Origin: Nitrospira sp.
GTDB taxonomy: Bacteria; Nitrospirota; Nitrospiria; Nitrospirales; Nitrospiraceae
NCBI GenBank assembly: GCA_005116955.1
Contig: SWDI01000001.1
Location: 632,446-668,251, forward strand
DNA: 35,806 nt
Direction: 5' to 3'
The translations under genes and the position numbers were made by a program. The notes under the pieces were generated by a model, which saw only the letters and a list, made by a program, of their open reading frames with translations, did not search any database and was not told where the DNA came from. Shown in pieces: positions 8,656 to 17,701 of the stretch; the first letter of the stretch is position 1; every line of letters begins with the position of its first letter.

Positions 8656-10797
8656 ATGAGTTCCCCTGGAGCACCGGACGCCAAGCCCCAAGAACGAAAG
8701 CTGCCGACCCTCCGACCAAATCTGCAATTCAATCGCGGGACCCCCACGCCTGACGGAGTGCCGACCTGGACCATCGTGGATCCGATTCGCAATCGGTATT
8801 TCCAGATCGAGTGGCCGGTCTATCAGATGATCCAACGCTGGAGCACGGGCACCATTGAGAAGCTCCATGCCGCGATGACGAAAGACACGACCTGCCACAC
8901 GACCATCGCGGATGTGGAAGATCTGGTGAAGTTTCTCTATACGAATAATTTGACGGAACAGTCCGCAAGTGGGAAGCACACGGATTATCAGACTCAGGCC
9001 CAAGCCGGTGAACACAACTGGCTGATGTGGGTGGTCCATCATTATCTCTTCATCAAGATTCCTCTCGTGCATCCGCACAACTTCCTGAAGGCGACACTCC
9101 CGTTCGTGGAGGCGTTCTATACCGCAGTGGCCGGGTGGACGTTCGGGGTACTCGGACTGGTTGGGCTGGTGCTCGTCGGCCGTCAATGGGATACGTTCGT
9201 CTCAACGTTTCTCTATTTTTTCAGCTGGCGAGGGGCCATCCTTTACAGCCTCTCACTCGGGGCGGTGAAGGTGGTCCATGAACTCGGCCATGCCTATACG
9301 GCAACCAGGTTCGGGTGCCGAGTGCCCACTATGGGTGTCGCGTTCATGGTGATGATGCCGGTCATGTACTCGGACGTGACCGATTCGTACCGCCTGACGT
9401 CCAAACGGAAGCGACTCCTCATCGCAGCCGGTGGGGTCATCGCTGAGCTGGGATTGGCTGCACTGGCGCTCTTTTGCTGGGGCTTCTTACCGGAAGGGAC
9501 GGCAAGGAGCATTGCCTTTATCGTAGCGACGACCAGTTTGGCGATGAGTCTGATCGTCAACTTGAATCCGTTAATGCGGTTCGACGGCTACTATCTCCTC
9601 GCCGATGGATTAGGTCTCCCGAATCTACAAGATCGGGCGTTTACCTTCGGACAATGGCGATTGCGGAGCCTGTTGTTCGGCCAGCATAGTCCACCTCCGG
9701 AAACGGTCTCTGTAGGGGTGCGGCACACCATGGTGGTGTACGCCTGGGCAATCTGGCTCTATCGACTCATCCTGTTCACCGGGATCGCGGTGATGGTCTA
9801 CCACTACTTCTTTAAAGCCCTCGGCATCATGCTCTTCCTGGTCGAGATCGTGTGGTTCATCGTCATGCCCATCTATCGGGAGCTGACCGTGTGGTGGGGG
9901 AGCCGAACGCTGTATGCGGCTTCACCACGAGCCTGGATGACTGCGGCCTGTCTTGGTGTGGTCTTTGCGAGCACGCTCATTCCATTGCACACGAGCATCT
10001 CGATTCCGGCCGTCCTGCAAGCGTCGTCGTACGCGACCATTTTTGCGCCGACCCCGGGGCGTCTGCAACAGGTATTGGTGCGCGAGGGGCAGGCGGTGAA
10101 GGCAGGGGATGCCCTCGTGATCCTGGAGAATCCAGCCTTGGAAAAAGAAGTCCGGCTGGCCGAAACGAAAGTCGCGAAGTGGGACTATCGGCTCGGTCGG
10201 ATGGCCGGTTACGGTCAAGATCGTGATCAGCGACAGGTGATTGGGGAATCCCTGCGAGCCGGGCTCGCCGAACTGACGGGGCTGGAAGCCAAACGAGACA
10301 ATTTAACCTTGAAGGCGCCCATCGACGGGGTGATACGGGATCGAGAGGATTCCCTCTCCGTCGGGCGATGGATCGATCAGAAGGTGCCCATTGCCTATCT
10401 TGTAGATGATCGTCAGGCGGAAATCGAAAGTTTTGTCCCGGTCGACGAGTTGGCCTATGTCGCCGTTGGACAACCGGCGAGATTTGTCCCGTTGGATCTC
10501 ACCAGGCCATCGGTTGAAGCTCACGTGACGCAGATTGCAGAAGTGGACGAGCGCGAGTTCATGATGCCCTATCTCGCCTCGGTCTATGGTGGCGACGTAC
10601 CGGTACGAAAAGACGACAAGGGACGGCTCAAGCCGGAAGTCTCCGTGTATCGTGTGCGGCTGAGTTTGGATGAGGTGGGGACCTCTCCGGACCACATCCT
10701 CGCCGGCCATGTCCAGATCGAGGGCCAACCATCGAGCATCGCAAAACGGGCGTGGGACCAGGTGGTTGCCACTGTCGTGAGAGAAAGCGGGTTCTAG
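8656..10797 (+). CDS. PqqD-like/M50 site-2 protease/HlyD fusion protein
   Basis: This is a 713-residue polytopic protein with three parts. Residues about 20-105 (WTIVDPIRNRYFQIEWPVYQMIQRWSTGTIEKL, then a second helical part) match the winged-helix pattern of PqqD-like RiPP recognition elements. Residues about 145-450 form a multi-span M50 metalloprotease domain with HELGH (H208, E209, H212) and the distal metal ligand D310 in NLNPLMRFDGYY, so the catalytic set is intact. Residues about 455-700 form an HlyD-type barrel-sandwich and barrel (FAPTPGRLQQVLVREGQAVKAGDALVILENP and LTLKAPIDGVIRDRE). M50 proteins cleave within membranes; related M50-HlyD fusions occur in peptide maturation or export loci. 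Here it occupies the place where an ABC exporter would be expected. The start ATG 8656 lies 3 bases after the previous stop. Confidence 0.85.
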   Translation: MSSPGAPDAKPQERKLPTLRPNLQFNRGTPTPDGVPTWTIVDPIRNRYFQIEWPVYQMIQRWSTGTIEKLHAAMTKDTTCHTTIADVEDLVKFLYTNNLTEQSASGKHTDYQTQAQAGEHNWLMWVVHHYLFIKIPLVHPHNFLKATLPFVEAFYTAVAGWTFGVLGLVGLVLVGRQWDTFVSTFLYFFSWRGAILYSLSLGAVKVVHELGHAYTATRFGCRVPTMGVAFMVMMPVMYSDVTDSYRLTSKRKRLLIAAGGVIAELGLAALALFCWGFLPEGTARSIAFIVATTSLAMSLIVNLNPLMRFDGYYLLADGLGLPNLQDRAFTFGQWRLRSLLFGQHSPPPETVSVGVRHTMVVYAWAIWLYRLILFTGIAVMVYHYFFKALGIMLFLVEIVWFIVMPIYRELTVWWGSRTLYAASPRAWMTAACLGVVFASTLIPLHTSISIPAVLQASSYATIFAPTPGRLQQVLVREGQAVKAGDALVILENPALEKEVRLAETKVAKWDYRLGRMAGYGQDRDQRQVIGESLRAGLAELTGLEAKRDNLTLKAPIDGVIRDREDSLSVGRWIDQKVPIAYLVDDRQAEIESFVPVDELAYVAVGQPARFVPLDLTRPSVEAHVTQIAEVDEREFMMPYLASVYGGDVPVRKDDKGRLKPEVSVYRVRLSLDEVGTSPDHILAGHVQIEGQPSSIAKRAWDQVVATVVRESGF

Positions 10798-11129
10798 AAT
10801 ACAGACGGGATCGCGTTAGGCGGATCGGCTTGGATTCCTTCGTGGGATAGTCAGAAATCGTACCCTCCCGCTTCAGTTACAGAAGAGCAGATCTTGACCA
10901 ATCAGAGTCTTGGCTGTCGCTTTTTGTCATCGAGACACAATCGGTACCCTCACAACATCGTCACTAGCTTAGTTCAGCTAGTTAGTGACGGTTAGAGCAC
11001 ATTGTTTCCATCGACCTATTTTTCTGTGCTGGAGCAAAACCTGCATGGTTTGAAGAGGATCTCCAGCACTGAACGGAATAAGTCGATGAAGACCTGACAC
11101 GGTATTGCAGGAGCAGAGGGGGCCTACGC
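10798..11129 (+). promoter_or_regulatory. 332-base leader before the DUF4347 gene with two inverted repeats
   Basis: There is no gene here. Two structures are visible. The first is an imperfect inverted repeat at 10959-10990 (left arm CGTCACTAGCT, right arm AGCTAGTTAGTGACG; the right arm carries four extra bases). The second is a nested stem-loop at 11027-11068 (outer stem TGCTGGAG/CTCCAGCA, inner AAACC/GGTTT). The first could be an operator or a terminator after the M50 gene. The second would lie in the 5' leader of the surface-protein mRNA. It does not match the c-di-GMP riboswitch consensus that I know. Both assignments are inferred from pairing alone. Confidence 0.4.
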
Positions 11130-12521
11130 ATGTTCGGGCAAAACAAACGCACAGCGCCACAGCAGAATGACAAGCCGAAACCGGCTCTAAAGGCTCCGGG
11201 CACCTCCCGAGTCAAGACATCCCTGCTCTCGCTCGAATCTCGCCTCATGTTTGATGCGGCCGCCACAGCCACGGCGGCGGAAGTCAATCAAGAACAAGTC
11301 GCGCAGGAACAGGCCGAATCGGCGGTGTCCGCAGAAGGCGGTGGAGAGCCAACCGTAGTAGAGAATGAGTCGCAAGAACTGCTTCAAGCCATTACGACCT
11401 ATAACCCTGGCGAGTCCAGGACAGAGATTGTCTTCATTGATCCCACCGTCCCGAATTATCAGGAGCTCCTGAGCGGCATGGACCCGTGCATCGCAGTCAT
11501 CATGCTCGATGGTGGGCAGGATGGCGTGGAACAGATGGCGAGCGCGCTGGCCGGTCGCACGGGGATCAATGCGATCCATCTGATCTCGCACGGCGGCGCG
11601 GGAGAGCTCCAACTCGGCACGGGCACATTGACGACGGAGTCGATGTCGGGACAGTACGCCGACGAACTCGCCATCATCCAACAGGCGCTGTCAGGGCAGG
11701 CCGACATTCTGGTCTACGGTTGCGACTTCGCCGAAGGCGAGGCTGGGCAAGAGGCGGCCACGTTGTTGAGTCAGTTGACTGGCGCCGACGTCGCCGCGAG
11801 CACGGACGCCACTGGCTTCGCCGCATTGGGCGGCGACTGGGTGCTGGAGACGAAGATCGGGACTATCGAGACGCAAATAGCCGTGGATGACGGGATTCAG
11901 GCAAATTGGGTTGGCTTGCTCGCCGCGCCGGTGGTAGATCTGAACGCAGGTGGGGTAGGCAATAATGTGACTGCGGCGTTCACCGAGCAGACGTCGGTAC
12001 TGATCGCCCCGGTGGGGACGCTGAGCGATGTGGATAGCGCCAATCTCAACCTCTTGACGGTGACACTGACGGCGCGGCCCGATGGCAATGCGGTGGAGTC
12101 GCTCTCCCTCAATGCGGCAGCGACGACGGTGGCCTCGGGGGCCGGCTTAACGGTGAGCTACACGGCGAGTACCGGCGTACTGTTGATCACAGGCACGGCG
12201 AGCACCGCGACCTATGAGACGATCTTGCAGGGCATTCTCTACAACGACACGAGCAACCAGCCGACCACGAGCAACCGCTCGATCACCGTGGTGGCTCGTG
12301 ACAGCACCAATGCCAGTAGCACGTCGCGAACAGCGACCATCACCGTGACGGCCGTCAACGATGCGCCGACCATCACGAGCTTGAGCGGCGACAGCTTGGC
12401 GTACAGCGAAGGTGCCGGGGCGGTGGTCATCGAGCGGGGTGGCAACGCGCTGGTGGCCGATGTCGATAGCACCAATCTGGATACCGGCACGCTGACCGTG
12501 TCGATCCCCGCCGGGGGCGAC
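11130..12521 (+). pseudogene. DUF4347/cadherin-like surface protein, N-terminal part (frameshifted)
   Basis: This is the N-terminal portion of one large protein whose reading frame breaks near 12513-12525. After that the frame gives only Arg/Asp-rich nonsense (to 12836). There is no Sec signal peptide: residues 1-34 are basic and Pro-rich. Residues 35-44 read LESRLMFDAA, close to the LEPR-xLL motif seen at the N-terminus of very large repetitive secreted proteins. Residues about 97-262 match DUF4347, with SHGGAGE (H154) and YGC (C198) placed like the His/Cys pair of caspase-like folds. Residues about 268-464 are cadherin-like/VCBS-type repeats with the linker VTAVNDAP. ATG 11130 has an AGGAGCAGAGGGGG stretch upstream. 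It follows the adaptor/M50 block and is the likely cargo. The break may be a sequencing or assembly error, a phase-variable tract or a true mutation. Confidence 0.8.
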
Positions 12522-12522
12522 A

Positions 12523-14361
12523 GTGACGCAAGGGACGAACGGGACGGTGACGTTCCTCGCCGACGGGACCGTGACGTACACGCCGAACGCGAACTACACC
12601 GGCCCCGACACCTTTACCTACACCATCACCAGCGGGGGCGTGACCGAGACCGCGACGGTGACCGTGACCGTGACCGCCGTGAACGATCCCACCGTCGTAA
12701 CCGGCGGCACCAGCGGGACGGGCACCGAAGACACGACCCTCACCGGGACCCTGACCGCCACCGACAGCGACGGGTTGAGCGACGGCACCGTGTTTACCGT
12801 GAGCGCGAACGCCACCAACGGGACCGCGAGCATTGATCCGGCGACCGGCCTGTGGAGCTATACCCCGAATGCCGATTGGAACGGCAGCGACAGCTTCACC
12901 GTCACGATCACCGATGATGCGGGCAACAGCAGCACCCAAGTGATCAGCGTGACGGTCACCCCGGTGAACGATGCCCCAACGCTGACGGTCAATACGGGCA
13001 GCACCGTGGCTGAAGGCGGGACCGATACGATTGGGAGCAGTGAGCTGGCCGTGACCGACATCGAGGAGACGGCCGCACAACTGGTCTATGCCATCGGCAC
13101 CGGTCCGGCCTCTGGGCGGCTGGAGCTGACGACCGCGCCCGGTGTGTCTACGACGACCTTTACACAAGCGGATATCGCGGCCAATCGCCTGATCTACATC
13201 CACAACGGCTCAGAAACCACGAGCGACAGTGTCACCTTTACCGTGAGTGATGGGGCAGGGGGGACAGTCGGCACCACGACCATGACCCTGACCATCACGC
13301 CGGTGAATGATACGCCGACGATCACGAGTGGTGGGGCTGGCCCGACCGCGGCGATCAACGTGCTCGAAAACGTCAGTGGCGTCACGATTGTCACGGGTGG
13401 GGATGTGGACCTGCCGACGCAGGCCCTCACGTACAACCTGAGTGGGGGAGCGGATCAGGCGCGGTTCACGATCAATACCGCTACCGGAGCGCTGAACTTT
13501 ACCGCGCCGCCTGACTATGAAGCGGCCACTGATGCCAATGGCGACAACGTCTATGTCGTGCAGGTGCAGGTGATGGATAGCCAAGGGGCGAGCACGACCC
13601 AGACCATTCAGGTGACGGTGACGGATGTGGCCGAAGGCGTGCCTCCCCCGCCTCCACCGGTGCCGCCGGTCTTGTTGGCACCGCCCCCGCCGAATCCAAC
13701 GGGGCCAGGGCCGGGTCCTGTGCCTCCATCGGGTCCCACCGAACCACCAACAGAGCCGCTCCCTCAGGCTCCGGTCTTGCCAGCGTCACGCACTGTGCCA
13801 GTGCAATCTCCTCCGGCCACCGTTCTGCCATCGCCGACGGAGCGCCTGGTGGTGATCAGACCTGAGGAACCGAGAGCCACGATCGATGAGACGAAGGAGT
13901 CGGTGCTCTTCCCCTGGATCGACGACGCCAGACGGCTGCTCGTGACCGGTCTGCTTGGAGACCCAACCCCAACGCCAGAGTCTGAACTCGCCGAGAAGGC
14001 TCAATCGGTGAGTGATCTCCTTTTCTCCAAGCTCGATGAAATGACGGCTTCGTTGGAGCAGGCGATGGGCGTATCCCAAGAGCAGCATACCGTTACGATG
14101 CGGATCGCCGCGCTGACGGGGACCACCTTGTCGGCCGGGTTCATCGCGTGGGCCCTCCGCAGCGGCACCCTGCTGGCGAGTTTCATGGCGACCATGCCGG
14201 CCTGGCGACACTTCGACCCGCTCCCGGTGTTAGGGGGCAGTCGCGGTGAGCGGGACCGCCGGAAGAAAGAAGCCGAACAGGATCAGCACGCGGAAAACAC
14301 CGAATTCAAAGGACTGAAACATTTGCTCGACCTTGGACGCCCCCCTGCCCCCAAGCCCTAA
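12523..14361 (+). pseudogene. Cadherin-like/tandem-95 surface protein, C-terminal part with membrane anchor
   Basis: This is the continuation of the protein that begins at 11130, in the +1 frame. The frame opens at GTG 12523, but this is unlikely to be a natural start because it falls inside a repeat module (TQGTNGTVTFLADGTVTYTP). Ig-like/tandem-95 repeats ending in TVTAVND or TVTPVNDAP run to about 13640. A Pro-rich linker (13638-13800) follows, then a region of mixed helices. Near the C-terminus (14098-14220) there is a hydrophobic segment, AGFIAWALRSGTLLASFMA, followed by PAWRHFDPLPVL and a highly charged tail (GERDRRKKEAEQDQ). This fits a membrane anchor with a cytoplasmic tail. With the N-terminal part, the full protein would be about 1,077 residues. 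The anchor could keep it in the inner membrane until it is cut. Confidence 0.78.
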
Positions 14362-14704
14362 CCAGCCGATCAGAACGATCTGGACCGGCTCTCATCATCC
14401 GGTGATCAGTCTGTGCCGCGACTCTCAGCACCATGAGGTGGTGCGGATTGTGTTCAACTAAATTGATTCCGCCAGGAATGCGCTTGGGGCAGTGCCAGCC
14501 CATGTGCGACACACATCGCATGGAGTATGGCAATGTCGACAGGGACGGTACCGCTTAAGCCGGCCATATGCGCGCAGATTGCACAAGGCTTCAGGACGTT
14601 CGTGCACTTTTCGATGTATCACAAGTTCTTCCACGTAAATTCCATGAATTTGGTAATCTGTTGCACAGTGTTTCTCGTCTGAACACACAGGGCATGCTGA
14701 GCCT
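14362..14704 (-). other. Gap between the surface protein and PBP1b; possible Cys-rich small ORF or remnant (14458-14700)
   Basis: On the minus strand, the frame ending at 14458 encodes an 80-residue stretch that looks protein-like. It has CPVC near 14690, HRKVHERPEALCNLRAYG, YRPCRHCHTPCDVCRTW and a C-terminal FLAESI. The clustered CxxC pairs suggest a zinc-binding protein. The only ATG in this frame (14841) would place the N-terminus antisense inside PBP1b, and the sole in-frame GTG falls between the first two Cys. The start is therefore unclear, and the ORF could be a decayed gene. On the plus strand this interval holds the PBP1b promoter region; I cannot define promoter boxes. Confidence 0.35.
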
Positions 14705-17017
14705 ATGTCGATTCCAACGTCAGATCGGTCTGTTTCGTTGACGAGGCGGCTCCTCCTACCGCTCCTGATTGTCTGTGGAGTGGCGTTCGCGCTCGTGGCA
14801 GGATATGGCGCTTTTCTTTCCACTAGTTTGACGCTTCCCAAAAGCGATGAGCATCCACCGCTGCTGATCTACGGTGCCCCGTTGTTTTTGACGCCGGGGC
14901 TCCATGCTGCCGATTCAGGATTGCTCGACCACCTGCAACGGTTGGAGTACAAGCCGTCCACTGCGGCACCGCGCGTCGCCGGTGAGTATTTCGCCACCAG
15001 GGACTCCATTGAGGTCTTTCTCCATGCTCAGGAGGGGCACCGACTGCCTGCACGATCAGTCCGCTTGAGATTGGTCGACGGGATCGTCACTGAGGTGTCG
15101 TCCGTGTCCGATGGGCGCCCGCTTTCCCTTGTTTCGCTCGAGCCGGTGTTGATCAGCGGGATGCGTTCCGGCTCCAGGCAGGTTCGGGAATGGGTTTCCC
15201 TGGACCGTGTCCCTCCCGCCCTGATTCAGACGCTCCTGATCATCGAGGATCGTCGGTTTTTTTCTCATTTCGGGGTTGACCCGATCGCGATCGGACGAGC
15301 GTTTTGGGTCAATCTGACCCGCGGCGTCCTTGTGCAGGGAGGCAGCACGCTCACTCAACAATTGGCCAAGAATCTCTACTATTCTCCCAAACGAACCATT
15401 GGGCGGAAACTTCGGGAAGTGATGGCCTCGATGGTGCTCGAGTTCAAGTATCGGAAAGAGGAGATTCTAGAGAGCTATGTGAACGAGATCTATCTCGGCC
15501 AAGCCGGACCGGTTTCGATCTACGGTGTGAGAGAAGCCGCCCATCGTTATTTCAGCAAGGATCTTGAGGACCTGTCGATCGATGAAATCGCGTTGATCGT
15601 CGGATTGATCAAGGGACCCAATGCCTATTCTCCCGTCAAAAGCGTTGAGTCTGCCACGACGCGTCGCAATGTAGTGCTTCGGCGGCTGAAGGAAGAGGGG
15701 ATCTTGACGGAGGACGCCGTGGCTCAGGCCATGAACCGGCCGGTGAAGGTGATGCTGAATCAGGATGTCCTCACCGATGCGCCGTACTTTGTCGATTATC
15801 TGCTCAGAGAGATTGAGCAGGGGACTGGACTGGACATACCAGATGGCGCGCGAATTTATTCAACCCTTGATCCCAGGGCACAGCGAATCGTTGCACGGGC
15901 GTTGCACGAAGGATTGGCGAAACTCGAAAAGAGCTATCCGGTCTTGGCTGGAGTCGAGCCTCCGCTTCAGGGGGCGGCGGTCGTCCTGGATGTCAAGACC
16001 GGTCATGTGCGTGCGATGGTCGGCGGTCGTAACTATCAGCTGAGCCAATTCAACCGTGCGGTGCAGGCGCATCGATCAGCAGGGTCTCTCTTCAAGCCGT
16101 TTGTGTACCTGGCCGGTTTTGAGGCAGCCCGTGACCACGGTACGGCCGGACTGACTCCGGCAACATTGCTGGTGGATGAGCCGGTGACCTTGGAATCCGG
16201 TACAGGGTCCTGGTCACCTCAGAATTATGATCGGCAGTATCGTGGGCCGGTGACGGTTCGAACGGCACTTGAGCAGTCCTTGAACGTTCCCGCCGTTCGG
16301 ACGGCACATCGAACTGGGATTACGGCGCTCACGAGTCTGCTGCACGCGTTCGGAGTCACGACACCGGTGGCGGACGATTTGTCCCTGGCGTTGGGGAGTT
16401 CTTCAGTCTCGTTGCTTCAGATCACATCCGCCTACGCCGGGCTTGCCAATGGAGGCGTGGTCATCCATCCGGTCGCGTTGTCCAACATGGTGGGTGAAGA
16501 AGGTGAGACCATCTGGAGTCCCCCGCTCGATCGGCGTCAGGCGGCAAGTCCACAAGGGACATTTCTCATGACGTCGTTGTTGAAAGGGGTGGTGGACCAT
16601 GGTACTGGGGCCAAAGCCAGAGTGTTGGGAGTACATGGCCCCGTGGCAGGCAAAACCGGGACAACCGATGGATATCGAGATGCCTGGTTCATCGGCTATA
16701 CCCCGGATATGGCGATCGGTGTGTGGGTTGGGTTTGACGATGAACGCCCTCTCAAGTTGACCGGCGCCCAAGCCGCTCTCCCGATTTGGAGTGAACTGGC
16801 GAGTCGGCTTATCCCACGTGATTCCCCTGATTTTGAAGCGCCCGTTGGGGTTGTTCAGCGGAAGATTGATCCCAAAAGCGGACAACTCGCGACGTCGCAA
16901 TGTCCAGAGAAGCGAGTTGAGTTCTTCATTGCTGGAACGGAGCCGACGGTCTATTGCGAAGTGCATGGAGGCGGGCTCTGGGAACGGATGAAGCAGACGT
17001 TTGGTTTATCGCAATAA
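14705..17017 (+). CDS. mrcB: Bifunctional penicillin-binding protein 1B (glycosyltransferase/transpeptidase)
   Basis: This 770-residue protein polymerises glycan strands and cross-links peptidoglycan. It has one N-terminal membrane span (residues about 14-38). A UB2H-like region (about 55-150) is typical of PBP1b rather than PBP1a. The GT51 glycosyltransferase domain has the catalytic Glu at E181 (IIEDRRFFSHFG) and GGSTLTQQLAKNL. The transpeptidase domain has S461xxK464 (GSLFK), S525-L-N527 and K650-T-G. All catalytic motifs are intact and the length is normal. ATG 14705 leads directly into the basic segment before the membrane span. A bactofilin gene follows on the same strand after 100 bases, which fits a cell-wall/shape cluster. 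The name is based on the UB2H-like region; a PBP1a-like identity is the alternative. Confidence 0.9.
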   Translation: MSIPTSDRSVSLTRRLLLPLLIVCGVAFALVAGYGAFLSTSLTLPKSDEHPPLLIYGAPLFLTPGLHAADSGLLDHLQRLEYKPSTAAPRVAGEYFATRDSIEVFLHAQEGHRLPARSVRLRLVDGIVTEVSSVSDGRPLSLVSLEPVLISGMRSGSRQVREWVSLDRVPPALIQTLLIIEDRRFFSHFGVDPIAIGRAFWVNLTRGVLVQGGSTLTQQLAKNLYYSPKRTIGRKLREVMASMVLEFKYRKEEILESYVNEIYLGQAGPVSIYGVREAAHRYFSKDLEDLSIDEIALIVGLIKGPNAYSPVKSVESATTRRNVVLRRLKEEGILTEDAVAQAMNRPVKVMLNQDVLTDAPYFVDYLLREIEQGTGLDIPDGARIYSTLDPRAQRIVARALHEGLAKLEKSYPVLAGVEPPLQGAAVVLDVKTGHVRAMVGGRNYQLSQFNRAVQAHRSAGSLFKPFVYLAGFEAARDHGTAGLTPATLLVDEPVTLESGTGSWSPQNYDRQYRGPVTVRTALEQSLNVPAVRTAHRTGITALTSLLHAFGVTTPVADDLSLALGSSSVSLLQITSAYAGLANGGVVIHPVALSNMVGEEGETIWSPPLDRRQAASPQGTFLMTSLLKGVVDHGTGAKARVLGVHGPVAGKTGTTDGYRDAWFIGYTPDMAIGVWVGFDDERPLKLTGAQAALPIWSELASRLIPRDSPDFEAPVGVVQRKIDPKSGQLATSQCPEKRVEFFIAGTEPTVYCEVHGGGLWERMKQTFGLSQ

Positions 17018-17117
17018 GGTGGAGCGCGTACCCGGGTGCTGGATTCGACAAACTGTTAGGCGTATCCCTGGTCCTCGGGTACCCTTGGGGAAAGTTGGCC
17101 TGTTGAGAGGAGTCCCC

Positions 17118-17561
17118 ATGAAAAAGACCGGGTCTGTCGACGATGGCAATATTACGCTGTTGGCAAAAGGTGTTGATCTCAAAGGAGAAATCAAGGTCGA
17201 TGGTACGGTGCGGATCGACGGGCGACTCGAAGGGAATGTGTATACGAAGGGGCAAGTGATTGTCGGGGAAGATGGAGTCGTAAAGGGAGCCATCCAGGCC
17301 GATTCATTGATCAGCAGTGGACGCATCAAAGCCACGGTTACGGCAACTGGGAACATCCAGCTTCTCAAAACCGCGATTCTGATCGGCGAAGTCCATTGCC
17401 CGACGATGCTGATGGAAGAAGGGGCCAAATTTCAAGGAGTCAGTGATATGGGGGTCACAGGCTGGCCCGAGGAAGCCTCTCGAGCACCGAATAATGTTCG
17501 TGACATGAACGCGCATCGTGGAAAGGCGATTGCCCTGATCGGAAGGGAAGTCGATCTGTAA
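17118..17561 (+). CDS. Bactofilin (polymer-forming cytoskeletal protein)
   Basis: This is a 147-residue protein with a central right-handed beta-helix typical of bactofilins: LLAKGVDLKGEIKVDGTVRIDGRLEGNV, then VIVGEDGVVKGAIQADSLISSGRIKATVTATGNIQLLKTAILIGEV. Short flexible ends flank the core. Bactofilins form non-polar filaments that scaffold cell-wall enzymes and shape or polar structures. The frame is open further upstream to 17001. I choose ATG 17118 because GAGAGGAG precedes it at a good distance and the homologous core begins 10-15 residues later. Its position right after PBP1b suggests a link with peptidoglycan synthesis. The C-terminal tail after about residue 110 is not recognisable. 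Confidence 0.9.
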   Translation: MKKTGSVDDGNITLLAKGVDLKGEIKVDGTVRIDGRLEGNVYTKGQVIVGEDGVVKGAIQADSLISSGRIKATVTATGNIQLLKTAILIGEVHCPTMLMEEGAKFQGVSDMGVTGWPEEASRAPNNVRDMNAHRGKAIALIGREVDL

Positions 17562-17701
17562 GCGCACTCGCTCCTCTCGCTCGTCGTATCGTCCTCACCT
17601 CGGGTGGTCCCGTGCCTTCCAGCCCATTCTTTCCTCTCGTGACAGACGCCGTCAGATCTGTTATTTACTCGATGCTGCCTCAAGAGACTGCGACGTTTGC
17701 C

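Noticed and set aside
8431..9186. 251-residue minus-strand ORF across the GAF/HlyD-M50 gene junction
   Set aside because: It is antisense to two well-supported genes and has no recognisable motif.
11027..11068. c-di-GMP (GEMM) riboswitch before the adhesin gene
   Set aside because: The expected conserved core and tetraloop-receptor elements are not seen, though the stem-loop itself is real.
12655..12681. Short tandem hexamer GTGACC as a microsatellite or CRISPR-like repeat
   Set aside because: It encodes the TVTVTVTA strand of a repeat module and fits the coding frame; there are no spacers.
12427..13203. 258-residue minus-strand ORF opposite the repeat protein
   Set aside because: A shadow of high-GC repeats; its composition (Arg, Gly, His) is that of an antisense frame and no domain is visible.
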